NCBI RefSeq assembly: GCF_900167605.1
Contig: NZ_FUYH01000013.1
Coordinates: 1-64,000 of the forward strand
Reading direction: 5' to 3'
Source of the DNA: Caloramator quimbayensis
GTDB taxonomy: Bacteria; Bacillota; Clostridia; Clostridiales; Caloramatoraceae
Length of the DNA stretch: 64,000 nt
A program made the position numbers and the translations under genes. The notes below the pieces were generated by a model, which saw nothing but the letters and a program-made list of their open reading frames with translations, did not search any database and had not been told where the DNA came from. This document shows, one piece after another, positions 25,035 through 34,264 of this stretch; positions within the stretch are counted from its first letter, which is position 1; every line of letters begins with the position of its first letter.

Positions 25035-25055
25035 CCCTCCCCCATTGGGGGCGGG
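25035..25055. promoter_or_regulatory. GC-rich dyad, candidate CsoR operator
   Basis: CCCTCCCCC ATT GGGGGCGGG, a 9-bp dyad with one mismatch, starting about 10 bp after the predicted start point. CsoR operators are characteristically C-tract/G-tract dyads overlapping the promoter. It stands out sharply from the AT-rich surroundings. Confidence 0.65.
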
Positions 25056-25082
25056 TAGCAAAGCGTAAACAGGAGGGAAAAT

Positions 25083-25349
25083 ATGAACGCTGAGAAGGAA
25101 AAAGCTATGCAGCAGCTAAAAACTGCGAGAGGTCAAATCGATGGGATTTTAAAGATGATAGATGAAGGCAGATACTGCGTTGATATTTCTAATCAAATAA
25201 TTGCAGTTCAATCCCTTTTAAAAAAAGCAAACATGTTAATTTTAAAGCAGCATTTAAACTATTGCGTAAAGGCTGCATTTAAAAGCAATTCTGGTGAGGA
25301 AAAAATAGATGAAGTTATGGATATACTTGAAAAACTAATAGGAAAGTAG
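25083..25349 (+). CDS. csoR: Copper-sensing repressor CsoR
   Basis: 88-residue DUF156/CsoR-family all-helical repressor. The Cu(I) ligands are present as C32 (RYCVDI), H57 and C61 (KQHLNYC), the C-H-C set of true copper sensors; formaldehyde or sulfur-sensing relatives differ here. AGGAGG precedes the ATG. It leads the csoR-copA-copZ operon, 8 bp before copA. Cu(I) binding should release it from DNA. Confidence 0.92.
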   Translation: MNAEKEKAMQQLKTARGQIDGILKMIDEGRYCVDISNQIIAVQSLLKKANMLILKQHLNYCVKAAFKSNSGEEKIDEVMDILEKLIGK

Positions 25350-25357
25350 GTGATTAA

Positions 25358-27805
25358 ATGGAAAAAATATTGAATATTCAAGGTATGACCTGCGCTGCCT
25401 GCGCAAAGGCTGTTGAAAGGGCATCACTAAAGGTCAAAGGTGTTACCGAGGTAAACTTAAATTTTGCCGTTGAAAAGCTTTATGTTAATTATGATGAAAA
25501 TTTAACTTCTATTAATGAAATAATATCAGCAATAGAAAAGGCAGGCTATGTTGCCATAGAAGAAAAAGAGTCAAAGGAAATAATTATTAAAATTGGCGGT
25601 ATGACTTGCGCCGCCTGCTCAAAGGCTGTTGAAAGGGCAGTTAAAAAGCTCGCTGGAGTTATGAAAGCTGAAGTTAATATTGCAACTGAAAAACTTGCGG
25701 CTGAATACGACCCTTCAAAGGTGAGGCTTTCTATGATTAAAGAAGCAATAAAAAAGGCAGGCTATACCCCTATAGATGATGAGGATATGAAAGTTGACAG
25801 CGATAAGGAAAGAAAAGACAATGAAGTAAAGGCTATTTTTAAAAACTTTATAATATCGGCATCATTTACTCTGCCCCTTGTTATAATAGCGATGGGGCAC
25901 ATGCTTGGAATGCCTCTTCCAAAAATAATTGATCATATGAAACATCCTTTAAATTTTGCGCTGATTCAGCTGATTCTTGTAATACCTGCTGTTATTGCTG
26001 GAAGAAGATTTTACAATGTAGGCTTTAAAACCCTATTAAAGGGAAGCCCTAATATGGATTCTCTTATTGCAATTGGGACATCTGCCGCACTGCTTTATGG
26101 TCTCTTTGCAATATATGAGATTTCAAGAGGAAATATGGAATATGCAAAGGATCTCTACTTTGAATCAGCTGCCACGATTATAACCCTTATTCTTCTTGGT
26201 AAATATCTCGAAGCAAAGACAAAGGGAAAAACATCAGAAACGATTAAAAAACTTATTAGCCTTGCTCCAAAAGCAGCAAGGATTATTCAAGACGGCAAAG
26301 AAATCGAAATACCAATAGACGAGGTTGAAGTTGGAGATATTATTATTGTAAGGCCCGGAGAAAAAATCCCAGTTGATGGAATAGTAATTGAAGGTATAAC
26401 CTCCATTGATGAATCAATGCTCACGGGAGAGAGCATTCCTGTTGAGAAAAAATCCGGAGATAAAGTAGTCGGTGCAAGCATAAATAAAAACGGAATGATT
26501 AAATTTAAAGCTACAAAGGTTGGAAAGGATACAGCACTGTCCCAGATAATAAAACTTGTGGAAGGAGCTCAATCTTCAAAGGCTCCTATTGCAAGACTTG
26601 CAGATATTATCTCAGGTTATTTTGTGCCGATTGTTATTGCTATTGCTCTTATTTCAGGTGCTGCCTGGTACTTTGCAGGCAAGGGCAGTATATTCTCACT
26701 TACTATTTTCATATCGGTTCTTGTAATAGCATGCCCCTGTGCCCTTGGTCTTGCAACTCCAACCGCAATAATGGTAGGCTCTGGAAAAGGCGCTGAGAAT
26801 GGCGTGCTTATAAAATCCGGTGCTGCCCTTGAGATGGCTCACAGGATAACTACAATTGTATTTGATAAAACAGGAACGATTACTGAAGGAAAGCCAAGGG
26901 TTACTGATATAATAAGTTTAGGATTTGAAGAAATGGATATTTTAAGATACTGCGCATCCTGCGAAAAAGCTTCAGAGCATCCTTTAGGAGAGGCAATAGT
27001 TAAAGAAGCTGAAAAAAGAAATTTAAATCTTTTTGATGTAAAAGACTTTTTAGCAATTCCCGGACATGGAATAAAGGCAACTGTAAATGATAGAAATATT
27101 GTGCTTGGAAATAAAAAGTTATTAAGGGATATGAAAATAGATATAAAAGAAGTTGAAGATAAATTGGATAGCCTTGCAAGGGAAGGAAAGACTCCAATGA
27201 TTATAGCAATTGATAATAAAGTATCTGGAATAATTGCCGTTGCTGACGTTGTTAAGGAAAACAGCAAAAAGGCAATTATAAAGCTTCAGGAGATGGGAAT
27301 TGAGGTTGCAATGATAACTGGAGATAATAAAAATACAGCTGTAGCTATTGCAAGGGATGTTGGAATAAACCGCGTCTTTGCAGAGGTTCTGCCGCAGGAT
27401 AAGGCATCCTATGTAAAAAAGCTTCAGGATGAAGGTAAAAAGGTTGCTATGGTTGGAGATGGGATTAACGACGCTGTGGCTCTTGCCCAGGCAGATGTTG
27501 GTATTGCAATAGGCTCGGGGACAGATGTTGCAATAGAATCAGCAGATATTATACTTATGAGAAGCGACATACTCGATGTTGTAACTGCAATTTTGTTAAG
27601 CAAGGCTACGATAAAAAATATAAAGCAGAATCTTTTCTGGGCCTTTGGATACAACACCCTCGGGATACCCGTTGCTGCAGGCGTTTTAACCCTCTTTGGA
27701 GGGCCAAGACTTAATCCTATGATTGCAGCTGCAGCGATGAGCTTCAGCTCAGTTTCAGTACTTTTAAACGCATTAAGGCTTAAAAAATTTAAAAGCGTAG
27801 TTTGA
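25358..27805 (+). CDS. copA: Copper-exporting P1B-type ATPase
   Basis: 815-residue Cu(I) efflux pump. Two N-terminal metal-binding domains carry GMTCAAC (C12/C15 and C84/C87). The transmembrane metal site is CPC (459-461), the actuator TGES (356-359), the phosphorylation site DKTGT (D503), the nucleotide-domain SEHP (539-542) and the hinge GDGIND near residue 698. Full length for a bacterial CopA with two heavy-metal domains. Second gene of the operon between csoR and copZ. Confidence 0.96.
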   Translation: MEKILNIQGMTCAACAKAVERASLKVKGVTEVNLNFAVEKLYVNYDENLTSINEIISAIEKAGYVAIEEKESKEIIIKIGGMTCAACSKAVERAVKKLAGVMKAEVNIATEKLAAEYDPSKVRLSMIKEAIKKAGYTPIDDEDMKVDSDKERKDNEVKAIFKNFIISASFTLPLVIIAMGHMLGMPLPKIIDHMKHPLNFALIQLILVIPAVIAGRRFYNVGFKTLLKGSPNMDSLIAIGTSAALLYGLFAIYEISRGNMEYAKDLYFESAATIITLILLGKYLEAKTKGKTSETIKKLISLAPKAARIIQDGKEIEIPIDEVEVGDIIIVRPGEKIPVDGIVIEGITSIDESMLTGESIPVEKKSGDKVVGASINKNGMIKFKATKVGKDTALSQIIKLVEGAQSSKAPIARLADIISGYFVPIVIAIALISGAAWYFAGKGSIFSLTIFISVLVIACPCALGLATPTAIMVGSGKGAENGVLIKSGAALEMAHRITTIVFDKTGTITEGKPRVTDIISLGFEEMDILRYCASCEKASEHPLGEAIVKEAEKRNLNLFDVKDFLAIPGHGIKATVNDRNIVLGNKKLLRDMKIDIKEVEDKLDSLAREGKTPMIIAIDNKVSGIIAVADVVKENSKKAIIKLQEMGIEVAMITGDNKNTAVAIARDVGINRVFAEVLPQDKASYVKKLQDEGKKVAMVGDGINDAVALAQADVGIAIGSGTDVAIESADIILMRSDILDVVTAILLSKATIKNIKQNLFWAFGYNTLGIPVAAGVLTLFGGPRLNPMIAAAAMSFSSVSVLLNALRLKKFKSVV

Positions 27806-27859
27806 TGTATCTTTATTATGGTAAACTCATGAAAAATAAATTTTAGGAGGTTAAAAATC

Positions 27860-28069
27860 ATGAAAAAAATCAATATCGAAGGGATGTCCTGCATGCACTG
27901 TGTAATGCACGTTAAAAATGCATTAAATGAAGTTAAAGGAGTTTCAAAAGTTGATGTAGACCTTAAAGGTAAATTTGCAACTGTTGAAGGTGAAAACATA
28001 ATTGAGGATGATTTAAGACAGGCTATAGAAGACGCGGGATATGAAGTCGTATCCATTGAAGAAGCTTAA
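27860..28069 (+). CDS. copZ: Copper chaperone CopZ
   Basis: 69-residue heavy-metal-associated domain protein with the metal site MSCMHC (C11, C14). It carries Cu(I) in the cytosol to CopA. AGGAGG lies upstream of the ATG, 54 bp after copA. The composite repeat begins 8 bp past the stop. Confidence 0.92.
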   Translation: MKKINIEGMSCMHCVMHVKNALNEVKGVSKVDVDLKGKFATVEGENIIEDDLRQAIEDAGYEVVSIEEA

Positions 28070-28077
28070 GTTAAAAG

Positions 28078-28240
28078 GGGACGGTTAGTGTGAAAATGTT
28101 GCATTCCCATATTTGGATATATATGACAATACGTAGTGTTAGATACCGGATAAAGGAGATATACCTCAAAAAAAAGTGCCACCCAGTTGACAAGTGACAA
28201 ACTTTTTCATTCCGTCGTTGTGGCTATTTTTTAGTCATGA
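28078..28240 (-). repeat. Composite REP-bounded element, copy 3
   Basis: Starts GGGACGGTTAGTGTGAAAAT and ends TTTTTTAGTCATGACC. Over 160 bp I count only about three mismatches to the reverse complement of 3545-3709, 24 kb away, so the copies separated recently. Confidence 0.85.
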
Positions 28241-28295
28241 CCTTTTCTCTTTTTCTTTTGATTTACTTTAGCAATGATTCACAAGGACAAGCATA

Positions 28296-28341
28296 GGGAC
28301 AGTTCTCTTTTTTTAAATCGTAAAAAAATGAGAACTGTCCC
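28296..28341 (+). repeat. Minimal REP hairpin plus two further ends
   Basis: GGGACAGTTCTC and GAGAACTGTCCC form a nearly perfect 46-bp hairpin with flanking ATA/TAT. Two more minus-oriented ends follow at 28371-28379 and 28403-28411. The hairpin could also work as a terminator. Confidence 0.8.
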
Positions 28342-28459
28342 TATGAAAAATTAAAACGTTTAAATAGCAGAACTGTCCCTTTTTAAATCATGAAAATTTG
28401 AGAACCGTCCCTCTATATAAAAATTTCCTCCTTAAGCCCAAAACAAATAAAATAAAAAA

Positions 28460-29659
28460 TTATAATATTAAATCTAAAGCCTGTTTTAAATCATCTATTA
28501 TATCCTGTGGGTCTTCAAGTCCAACAGCAAGTCTTATAAGCCCATCGCTAATTCCTGCTTCAAGTCTTTCTTCAGCTGTATAGGGCGAATGTGTCATTGA
28601 CGCTGGATGCTCTATTAAAGTTTCCGTATCTCCAAGGCTTACTGCAAGGGTGCAAAGTTTAACATTATTCATAACTTTCTTGCCCTCTTCAACGCCTCCC
28701 TTTATTTCAAAGGCGATTATTGCACCTGGGAGACTCATTTGCTTCTTTGCAAGCTCATATTGCGGGAAGCTCTTTAATCCTGGATAGTAAACCTTCTCAA
28801 CTGCAGGATGGCTCTCTAAAAACTCCGCAACTTTCATTGCATTTGAGCAGTGCTTTTCCATCCTAACCTCGAGAGTTTTCATACCTCTTAATATTAAATA
28901 CGCATTAAAGGGGCTAAGACATGAGCCTGTCATATCCTTTATTCCAAACAATCTTACATTTTTTATATATTCCTGCTTTCCTGCAACAAAACCTGCTATA
29001 ACATCTCCATGTCCATTTAAAAATTTTGTAGCCGAGTGAACAACAACATCTGCGCCGAGCTCAATTGGCCTTTGAATGTATGGTGTACAGAAGGTATTAT
29101 CAACAACAACCATACAGCCTTCCTTCTCATGGGCAATCTTTGAAATAGCTTCTATGTCTACAACTTCGAGGGTTGGATTAACTGGACTCTCAAGGTAAAC
29201 AGCTTTTGTGTTTTCCTTCATAGCCTTTCTTACGTTTTCAGGGTCTGTTGCATCAACAAAAGTTACTTCAACGCCGAATCTTGTAAGTCCATGGTTTAAA
29301 AATGCGAAGGTACATCCATAAAGTGTATCTGAGGCTATTATGTGGTCGCCAGATTTTAAGATAGTCCAAAGGGCCGATGTTATAGCACCAATTCCAGAAC
29401 CTGTTGATACTGCAGCTTCTGCGCCTTCTAAAAGTGCAACCTTTTCCTCTACCTGATCATTAGTTGGGTTGCCAAGCCTTGTATATATATGTCCGCCCTC
29501 TTCAAGTGCAAACCTCCTGCCGCCTTGTTCTGCTGAGTCGAATATAAATGTAGATGTTTGATAAATTGGAGTTGCAAGGGCTCCCTTGTCGTTATGTTCG
29601 TATCCTCCATGTATTGCCTTTGTCGCAAATCCCATTTTCTTTAGTTTCTCTTTATCCAT
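28460..29659 (-). CDS. L-methionine gamma-lyase
   Basis: PLP-dependent Cys/Met-metabolism enzyme, 399 residues, splitting methionine into methanethiol, 2-oxobutyrate and ammonia. Diagnostic residues match methionine gamma-lyase: Y114 and C116 in [14 protein letters not shown], and the PLP lysine K212 in [11 protein letters not shown]. The Cys at this position separates gamma-lyases from cystathionine synthases and lyases. GGAGGGGAATTT precedes the ATG. A -24/-12 promoter lies 45 bp upstream with a TyrR-like box beyond it, so it should depend on the sigma-54 activator at 31444-33015. Confidence 0.92.
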   Translation of the reverse strand: MDKEKLKKMGFATKAIHGGYEHNDKGALATPIYQTSTFIFDSAEQGGRRFALEEGGHIYTRLGNPTNDQVEEKVALLEGAEAAVSTGSGIGAITSALWTILKSGDHIIASDTLYGCTFAFLNHGLTRFGVEVTFVDATDPENVRKAMKENTKAVYLESPVNPTLEVVDIEAISKIAHEKEGCMVVVDNTFCTPYIQRPIELGADVVVHSATKFLNGHGDVIAGFVAGKQEYIKNVRLFGIKDMTGSCLSPFNAYLILRGMKTLEVRMEKHCSNAMKVAEFLESHPAVEKVYYPGLKSFPQYELAKKQMSLPGAIIAFEIKGGVEEGKKVMNNVKLCTLAVSLGDTETLIEHPASMTHSPYTAEERLEAGISDGLIRLAVGLEDPQDIIDDLKQALDLIL

Positions 29660-29704
29660 AAATTCCCCTCCGAAATTCTTGATTTGCTTTCTATTATCAT
29701 ATAA

Positions 29705-29719
29705 GCAAGTTTTATTCCA
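29705..29719 (-). promoter_or_regulatory. Sigma-54 (-24/-12) promoter of the methionine gamma-lyase gene
   Basis: On the minus strand TGG-AATAAAAC-TTGC: GG and GC are separated by exactly 10 bp as sigma-54 requires. It lies 45 bp upstream of the ATG and on the same side as the activator gene. Confidence 0.72.
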
Positions 29720-29801
29720 AAGGGTACAGCCTCAATTTTACATGGATTTTACTTTATTTAATATTTATTTGTAAATTTTTCTTTCCATATAGCATTATTT
29801 G

Positions 29802-29819
29802 TGTAAATATTTTATTACA
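29802..29819. promoter_or_regulatory. TyrR-type box upstream of the gamma-lyase promoter
   Basis: TGTAAA-N6-ATTACA, one mismatch from TGTAAA-N6-TTTACA, embedded in the longer dyad TGTGTAAATA TT TTATTACACA. About 85 bp upstream of the -24 element, a normal enhancer distance. Confidence 0.68.
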
Positions 29820-29906
29820 CATGGCAATATTTTTTTACATTTTAATCACTGTAATCATAATTTATTTTGTTTTAATTTTATTAAATTTTCTTAATATTGC
29901 TTCATA

Positions 29907-31265
29907 TTATAAAGCCGTTTCATCCTGCCACTTCCAAGGCTTCTTTTTAATAATTCCATCAGCAAAGGGAATAAATATAGATATTATGGATGAAATAAAT
30001 AAAAGATGGATATACCACGCAAGAGGTATTACTTCAAAGGGCGATACCTCTCCCTTTGTATAGCTTAATAAAATGAGCATTTGTGCCCCATAGGGTATAA
30101 TCCCCTGCATAATACAAGAAAAAGTATCAAGCAAAGATGCGCTTCTTCTTGGATCGACCTTATATCTGCTGCAAACCTTTTTTGCTATTGAACCGTTTAT
30201 TATAATTGCTACGGTATTGTTTGCAACTGCTGCATCTGTTACTGCTACAAGAGCTGCAATGCCTAATTCCGCAGATTTTCTTCCCTTCATTATCCTTTGT
30301 ATCTTATCTAATAAAAATTGTATTCCTCCATCCTTAGCTGTCATATGTGCAAGTCCACCTGTCATCATAGATAAAAGAAATATATCTATCATCCCCTTAA
30401 ATCCTTCAAATATTTGCTGTGCTGAGGATAAAAGAGTTAAGTTTCCATAGTACAGTCCTATTATTATGGATAAAATTATTCCACCTGTTAAAACTACAAA
30501 TACATTCACTCCAGATACAGCCATTATAAGAACTAATATATAAGGAAGAACCTTTATGATATTAAAATCATAGTTTTGCATCATTGGTACAGTCTCTATT
30601 CTTCCAAATATAAGAAGAAGAATCAAAGTTATAATTGCCGCTGGAAGAGCAATATAAATGTTTACTTTAAACTTGTCCCTCATTTCGCATCCTTGTGTTC
30701 GTGTTGCAGCTATCGTAGTATCTGATATTATAGAAAGGTTATCTCCAAACATAGCACCTCCAAGAACGGCTGCCATCGTTAGAGGAAGAGAAAGTCCCGC
30801 TTTTTCTGCTAAACCTGCTGCTATTGGACCTACTGCTACAATAGAACCAACTGATGTTCCCGTTGAAAGCGATATAAAACAGGTTATTAAAAACAGCCCT
30901 GCGGCTATATAATTTGCAGGTATATAAGTAAGTCCTAAATTTACAGTTGAATCAACTCCACCTATAGCCTTTGATACTGAAGCAAAGGCTCCGGCTAATA
31001 GGTAGATTATACACATAATTATAATATTAGAATCTCCGCATCCTTCAACAAAAGTATGGAATTTTTCGTCCAAGCTGCCGTCTTGTAAGATGAAGGCAAA
31101 GATTATTCCAACAAACGCTGCAACAGGAGCTGGCAGCTGATAAAAGGCTAACTCTACTCCTTTATGCTGTAGAATTATTCCGCTTCCCAAATATACAATA
31201 ATAAAAATTATAAAGGGTATAAGTGCTTTAAAGCTCGATTTTCCACTTTTTAAATCTTTTTCCAT
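29907..31265 (-). CDS. NhaC-family Na+-coupled transporter (candidate methionine or methanethiol-pathway transporter)
   Basis: 452-residue membrane protein of the NhaC/ion-transporter superfamily with about eleven helices. Conserved stretches are STGTSVGSIVAVGPIAAGLAEKAG, GAMFGDNLSIISDTTIAATRTQGC, and the inverted repeat of that region in the second half (DAAVANNTVAIIINGSIAKKV). Some NhaC-like proteins (MetT type) import methionine. Between methionine gamma-lyase and its activator, and preceded by a perfect TyrR-type box, methionine uptake is the best guess; Na+/H+ antiport is the alternative. Confidence 0.8.
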   Translation of the reverse strand: MEKDLKSGKSSFKALIPFIIFIIVYLGSGIILQHKGVELAFYQLPAPVAAFVGIIFAFILQDGSLDEKFHTFVEGCGDSNIIIMCIIYLLAGAFASVSKAIGGVDSTVNLGLTYIPANYIAAGLFLITCFISLSTGTSVGSIVAVGPIAAGLAEKAGLSLPLTMAAVLGGAMFGDNLSIISDTTIAATRTQGCEMRDKFKVNIYIALPAAIITLILLLIFGRIETVPMMQNYDFNIIKVLPYILVLIMAVSGVNVFVVLTGGIILSIIIGLYYGNLTLLSSAQQIFEGFKGMIDIFLLSMMTGGLAHMTAKDGGIQFLLDKIQRIMKGRKSAELGIAALVAVTDAAVANNTVAIIINGSIAKKVCSRYKVDPRRSASLLDTFSCIMQGIIPYGAQMLILLSYTKGEVSPFEVIPLAWYIHLLFISSIISIFIPFADGIIKKKPWKWQDETAL

Positions 31266-31332
31266 AGTTTCCTCCTTTTAAAATTATAGCTTTATATTTT
31301 ACCGCATATTTTTTATTTTTATCATAAAACAA

Positions 31333-31362
31333 AGATTGTGTAAATATTTATTTACACAATCT
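31333..31362. promoter_or_regulatory. Perfect TyrR-type operator upstream of the NhaC-like gene
   Basis: 30-bp palindrome with 14-base arms AGATTGTGTAAATA / TATTTACACAATCT; its centre is TGTAAA-TATTTA-TTTACA, an exact TGTAAA-N6-TTTACA TyrR box. It lies 68 bp before the ATG. Confidence 0.88.
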
Positions 31363-31443
31363 AATAAAATTACTTCACTTATAATAGGTGTTTTTAGAAT
31401 TTTTGTACAAAGTGAGTATTTTACGCTATAAATCGAAATAGAA

Positions 31444-33015
31444 TTAATCTAATAGGTACTTTAAGTTATATTTGTTAGCTTTATTTATAAGAGTTGTGTG
31501 AGAAACTCCAAGAGCTTTTGCAGCTTTTCTAAAACTCTTATATTTTTTTAGCGCCTTAACTATTGCTTCCTTCTCTGCTTTTTCAACAACATCATCAAGT
31601 TTTAATTCTATATCTACGCTATACTGAGGGCCATTGCTTTTAGAACTGTTTTTTATATCAAATATGAGATTTTCTGTTGTTAAAATATTCCCTTCACAAA
31701 GATTTATTCCTCTTTCGATTACGTTTTGAAGTTCTCTTACATTTCCCGGCCAATCATATTTCATAAGTTCTTCTAAAAATTTAATATTAGCACCAGATAT
31801 TTTTTTGCCTATTTTCTTATTCAGTTTATAGATAAAAAAGTTAACAAGCAGCGGTATATCTTCAATTCTTTCCCTAAGAGGAGGGATATAAATTGGAACA
31901 ACATTTAATCTATAATATAAGTCTTCTCTGAACAATCCCTTTTCAACCATTTCCTTGAGATTTTTATTAGTTGCAGCAATGATTCTAACATCAACCTTTG
32001 TTTCTTTAGTGCTTCCTATCTTTCTGATAACGCCCTCCTGCAGCACCCTTAAAAGTTTTGCCTGAAGGTTTAAGGGAAGTTCACCAACCTCATCGAGAAA
32101 AAGTGTTCCCCCGTCGGCCCTTTCAAATAAACCCTCCTTTTCGCTAACTGCCCCAGTAAAGCTTCCCTTTTCATATCCGAAAAGTTCGCTTTCAATGAGA
32201 TTCTCCGGAAATGCAGCACAGTTAATTGCAACATAGCTTTTATCTTTTCTATCGCTAAGGTTCTTAATTGCAGAAGCGAAAAGCTCCTTCCCTGTTCCGC
32301 TCTCTCCCATCAAAAGTATTGTAGAATTGCTCTTTGATACAGAAAGAACTGTTTTTTTAACTCTTTCAATTGCAGGGCTATTTCCTATTATATCTTTAAA
32401 CGCACCTTCCTGCGTCCCTTGAACTATGTTAACAAGTTCTATAGCCTTATCCATATCTTTTATAGATGCAACAACTCCAATAGTTTTATCATCATCGTCT
32501 TTTATAATTCTTCCAGTTGTAATACAGTGCCCCTCTCCTTTTTTATTTTTAAATTTTATTTTGACGTTATCAAATCCCTTACCGCTTTTAACTGAAGATA
32601 CTAAAGGATTGTTTTCTCCTATGATACTCCTTAAATCCTTTCCAATTACTTCCTCTTTATTGTATTTAAAAACATTCTCGCAATATTTATTAAATATCTC
32701 AATTTCAAAGTTTTCATTAGCGCTAAGGATTCCTTCATCTACAGAGTTTATAACAGCCATTAGCTTTCTTTCATTTCTTTCATAATATAAAAGGTCGATT
32801 TCTCTTATGGATATGACTTCTTTAATGCTGAGTATGCTGTTTTTAAGCCTTGTTTTTGCATAATCGTCCATAAGCTCCATCTTCACGCACACTTTCTTTG
32901 GGAAAACCTCAACCGCTTTTAAATCTATTTTTTCATTATATATTTTTTCAAGGATTTTAAGTGCCATTCCCATTTTGTCCTCAGTATAAATTTCAAACCT
33001 CGAATATTTTTCCAC
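31444..33015 (-). CDS. TyrR-like sigma-54-dependent activator (ACT-PAS-AAA+-HTH)
   Basis: 523 residues. An ACT amino-acid-sensing domain spans 1-75, PAS about 80-190, and the AAA+ domain 205-440. The AAA+ domain has Walker A GESGTGKE (237-244), the sigma-54-contact loop GSFTGA (284-289, a variant of GAFTGA), Walker B GGTLFLDEVGEL and WPGNVREL. A Fis/TyrR-type HTH ends the protein (SFRKAAKALGVSHTTLINKANKYNL). Unlike enterobacterial TyrR it keeps a near-intact GAFTGA loop, so it should activate sigma-54 polymerase. Start is GTG behind AAAGGTGG. It probably senses an amino acid, plausibly methionine, and switches on the gamma-lyase and the transporter. Confidence 0.92.
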   Translation of the reverse strand: MEKYSRFEIYTEDKMGMALKILEKIYNEKIDLKAVEVFPKKVCVKMELMDDYAKTRLKNSILSIKEVISIREIDLLYYERNERKLMAVINSVDEGILSANENFEIEIFNKYCENVFKYNKEEVIGKDLRSIIGENNPLVSSVKSGKGFDNVKIKFKNKKGEGHCITTGRIIKDDDDKTIGVVASIKDMDKAIELVNIVQGTQEGAFKDIIGNSPAIERVKKTVLSVSKSNSTILLMGESGTGKELFASAIKNLSDRKDKSYVAINCAAFPENLIESELFGYEKGSFTGAVSEKEGLFERADGGTLFLDEVGELPLNLQAKLLRVLQEGVIRKIGSTKETKVDVRIIAATNKNLKEMVEKGLFREDLYYRLNVVPIYIPPLRERIEDIPLLVNFFIYKLNKKIGKKISGANIKFLEELMKYDWPGNVRELQNVIERGINLCEGNILTTENLIFDIKNSSKSNGPQYSVDIELKLDDVVEKAEKEAIVKALKKYKSFRKAAKALGVSHTTLINKANKYNLKYLLD

Positions 33016-33494
33016 TGTAAAACCACCTTTGAAACATCTTAATAACTTTTGTGAGAAATATTTGGGACAAGTCTGGGGACAGTTCTCTTAATTTCACGAA
33101 CTTTGCTCAGACTTGGACAGGCTTAGGGACAGTTCTCTTTTTTATGCTATTTTTAAAAATTAGGGGGCTGCCATTACCCCAATTTCAATTTAAAAATAAG
33201 ACAAGCTCCGGGACAGTTCATTTGTTTTTACAAACTTTATTATTTTTAAAGATTAAGGGGCAGGCACCAATGACATAAGTGTCACAATTAATAATGAAAA
33301 CAAATATATTGTTGTTTGCTCTAAATCATTGTAATTTATGGAATTTTGACATTGCTGTATTACAAGCAAAGGTGTTTTCAGAGTAGTTTTCTTATTTTAA
33401 ACAAGAATTTTATATTAAAATGCAAAAATAAATGAACTGTCCCTCTTAAGGAAGGTTCATTTATTTAGATAAGTGTTGCTCAAATCACGTATTG
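33016..33494. other. Intergenic REP-rich region
   Basis: GGGACAGTTCTC ends at 33076 and 33126, both +. Then a REP-bounded 234-bp unit runs from GGGACAGTTCA (33210) to TGAACTGTCCC (33433-33443). Its interior (CAGGCACCAATGACATAAGTGTCAC onward) is a diverged relative of 41810-42050. No gene seen. Confidence 0.7.
33210..33443 (+). repeat. REP-bounded element, 234 bp, GTTCA subtype
   Basis: Inverted ends GGGACAGTTCAT / ATGAACTGTCCC. Shared landmarks with 41769-42059 include CACAAGT/ATAAGTGTC, ATTAAAACAAAATAT-like stretches and CAGAGTAG. Confidence 0.7.
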
Positions 33495-34211
33495 TTAAAA
33501 AGAATAATTATCCTGAGATGAAAGATTTAGTTCTTCATAGGTACAAAGTCCACTATCGAGAGCTTTTTTCCTTAGTACCAAGTAGAGCTCTGCATTAGCG
33601 GCATCTTCATAGGGCATTACAAATATAACTCCTATAATCAGTGCAAGCATTCCAAGAATATACCAGCCTATAAATGATAAATCAAGAACGAATATATTAA
33701 ACTTTTCTCCCATAGTCATCTGATTACTAAGCTCAATTGCTCTGTTATAATCAATTTGTGGATTATCCGCAAGTATATAGGGCACCATTCTATAGGCGTA
33801 GGATTTTACAATACCTGGGATTATAAGAAGAAGTGTCCATAAAAATATGAGTATTGCCTTATAGAGCATCGTCCAAAGAACATTTGTATAGCCATTTTTA
33901 AAAGAAAACCCTACATAATTGAAATTAATATCCCCCTGTGCAGATTTTACAAAATATTTTCTTCCTCCGACTTCAAGCTGATATCCTACAAATATCCTAA
34001 ATAATATAAAAACAATTCCAATTACAATTAAAATTTGATATATTTCTGGATTATTACCTGATATACCTCCTGCATCTCTGCCGGCACTTCCCCCGCTTCC
34101 TCTGTTTCCTCCTCCAACCAGTGCAATTATTATACTTACAAGAAGCGCCTGCCAATAATTACTTCTCAGTACAGCTTTTGCCCTATCCTTAAGTTCTGCT
34201 CTTGTCCACAT
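33495..34211 (-). CDS. DUF975 family membrane protein
   Basis: 238 residues with the family start MWTRAELKDRAKAVLRSNYWQALLVS and about five hydrophobic segments. A Gly/Ser-rich loop (GGGNRGSGGSAGRDAGG) follows the first. The conserved SYAYRMVPYILADNPQIDYNRAIELSNQMTMGEK and FVMPYEDAANAELY blocks are present. Function unknown; Firmicute relatives are integral membrane proteins with no assigned activity. GGAGTG precedes the ATG. Confidence 0.85.
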   Translation of the reverse strand: MWTRAELKDRAKAVLRSNYWQALLVSIIIALVGGGNRGSGGSAGRDAGGISGNNPEIYQILIVIGIVFILFRIFVGYQLEVGGRKYFVKSAQGDINFNYVGFSFKNGYTNVLWTMLYKAILIFLWTLLLIIPGIVKSYAYRMVPYILADNPQIDYNRAIELSNQMTMGEKFNIFVLDLSFIGWYILGMLALIIGVIFVMPYEDAANAELYLVLRKKALDSGLCTYEELNLSSQDNYSF

Positions 34212-34264
34212 AATAACACTCCTATCATAAATTAATATATTTATATTTATTACAGAAATTTAAA

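Larger units (their letters stand above)
24585..25082. other. Intergenic region with REP pair and csoR control region
   Basis: Contains the REP-bounded unit at 24788-24946 and the promoter/operator at 24989-25055. Bases 24600-24780 are plain AT-rich sequence with no gene visible. Confidence 0.6.

Noticed and set aside
27424-28056. 210-codon minus-strand ORF over copA/copZ
   Set aside because: Both sense genes are certain; the ORF is a consequence of their codon bias.
18102-28411. CRISPR-like array of repeated GGGAC blocks
   Set aside because: Spacing is irregular, orientation alternates and copies flank genes; there are no uniform spacers and no cas genes.
29821-30063. 80-codon + ORF antisense to the NhaC-like gene
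   Set aside because: No ribosome site and fully explained by the opposite strand in its second half.
31265-31332. Sigma-54 promoter for the NhaC-like gene
   Set aside because: The best candidate (GCGG...AAGC) has the wrong spacing and lacks TGG and TTGC.
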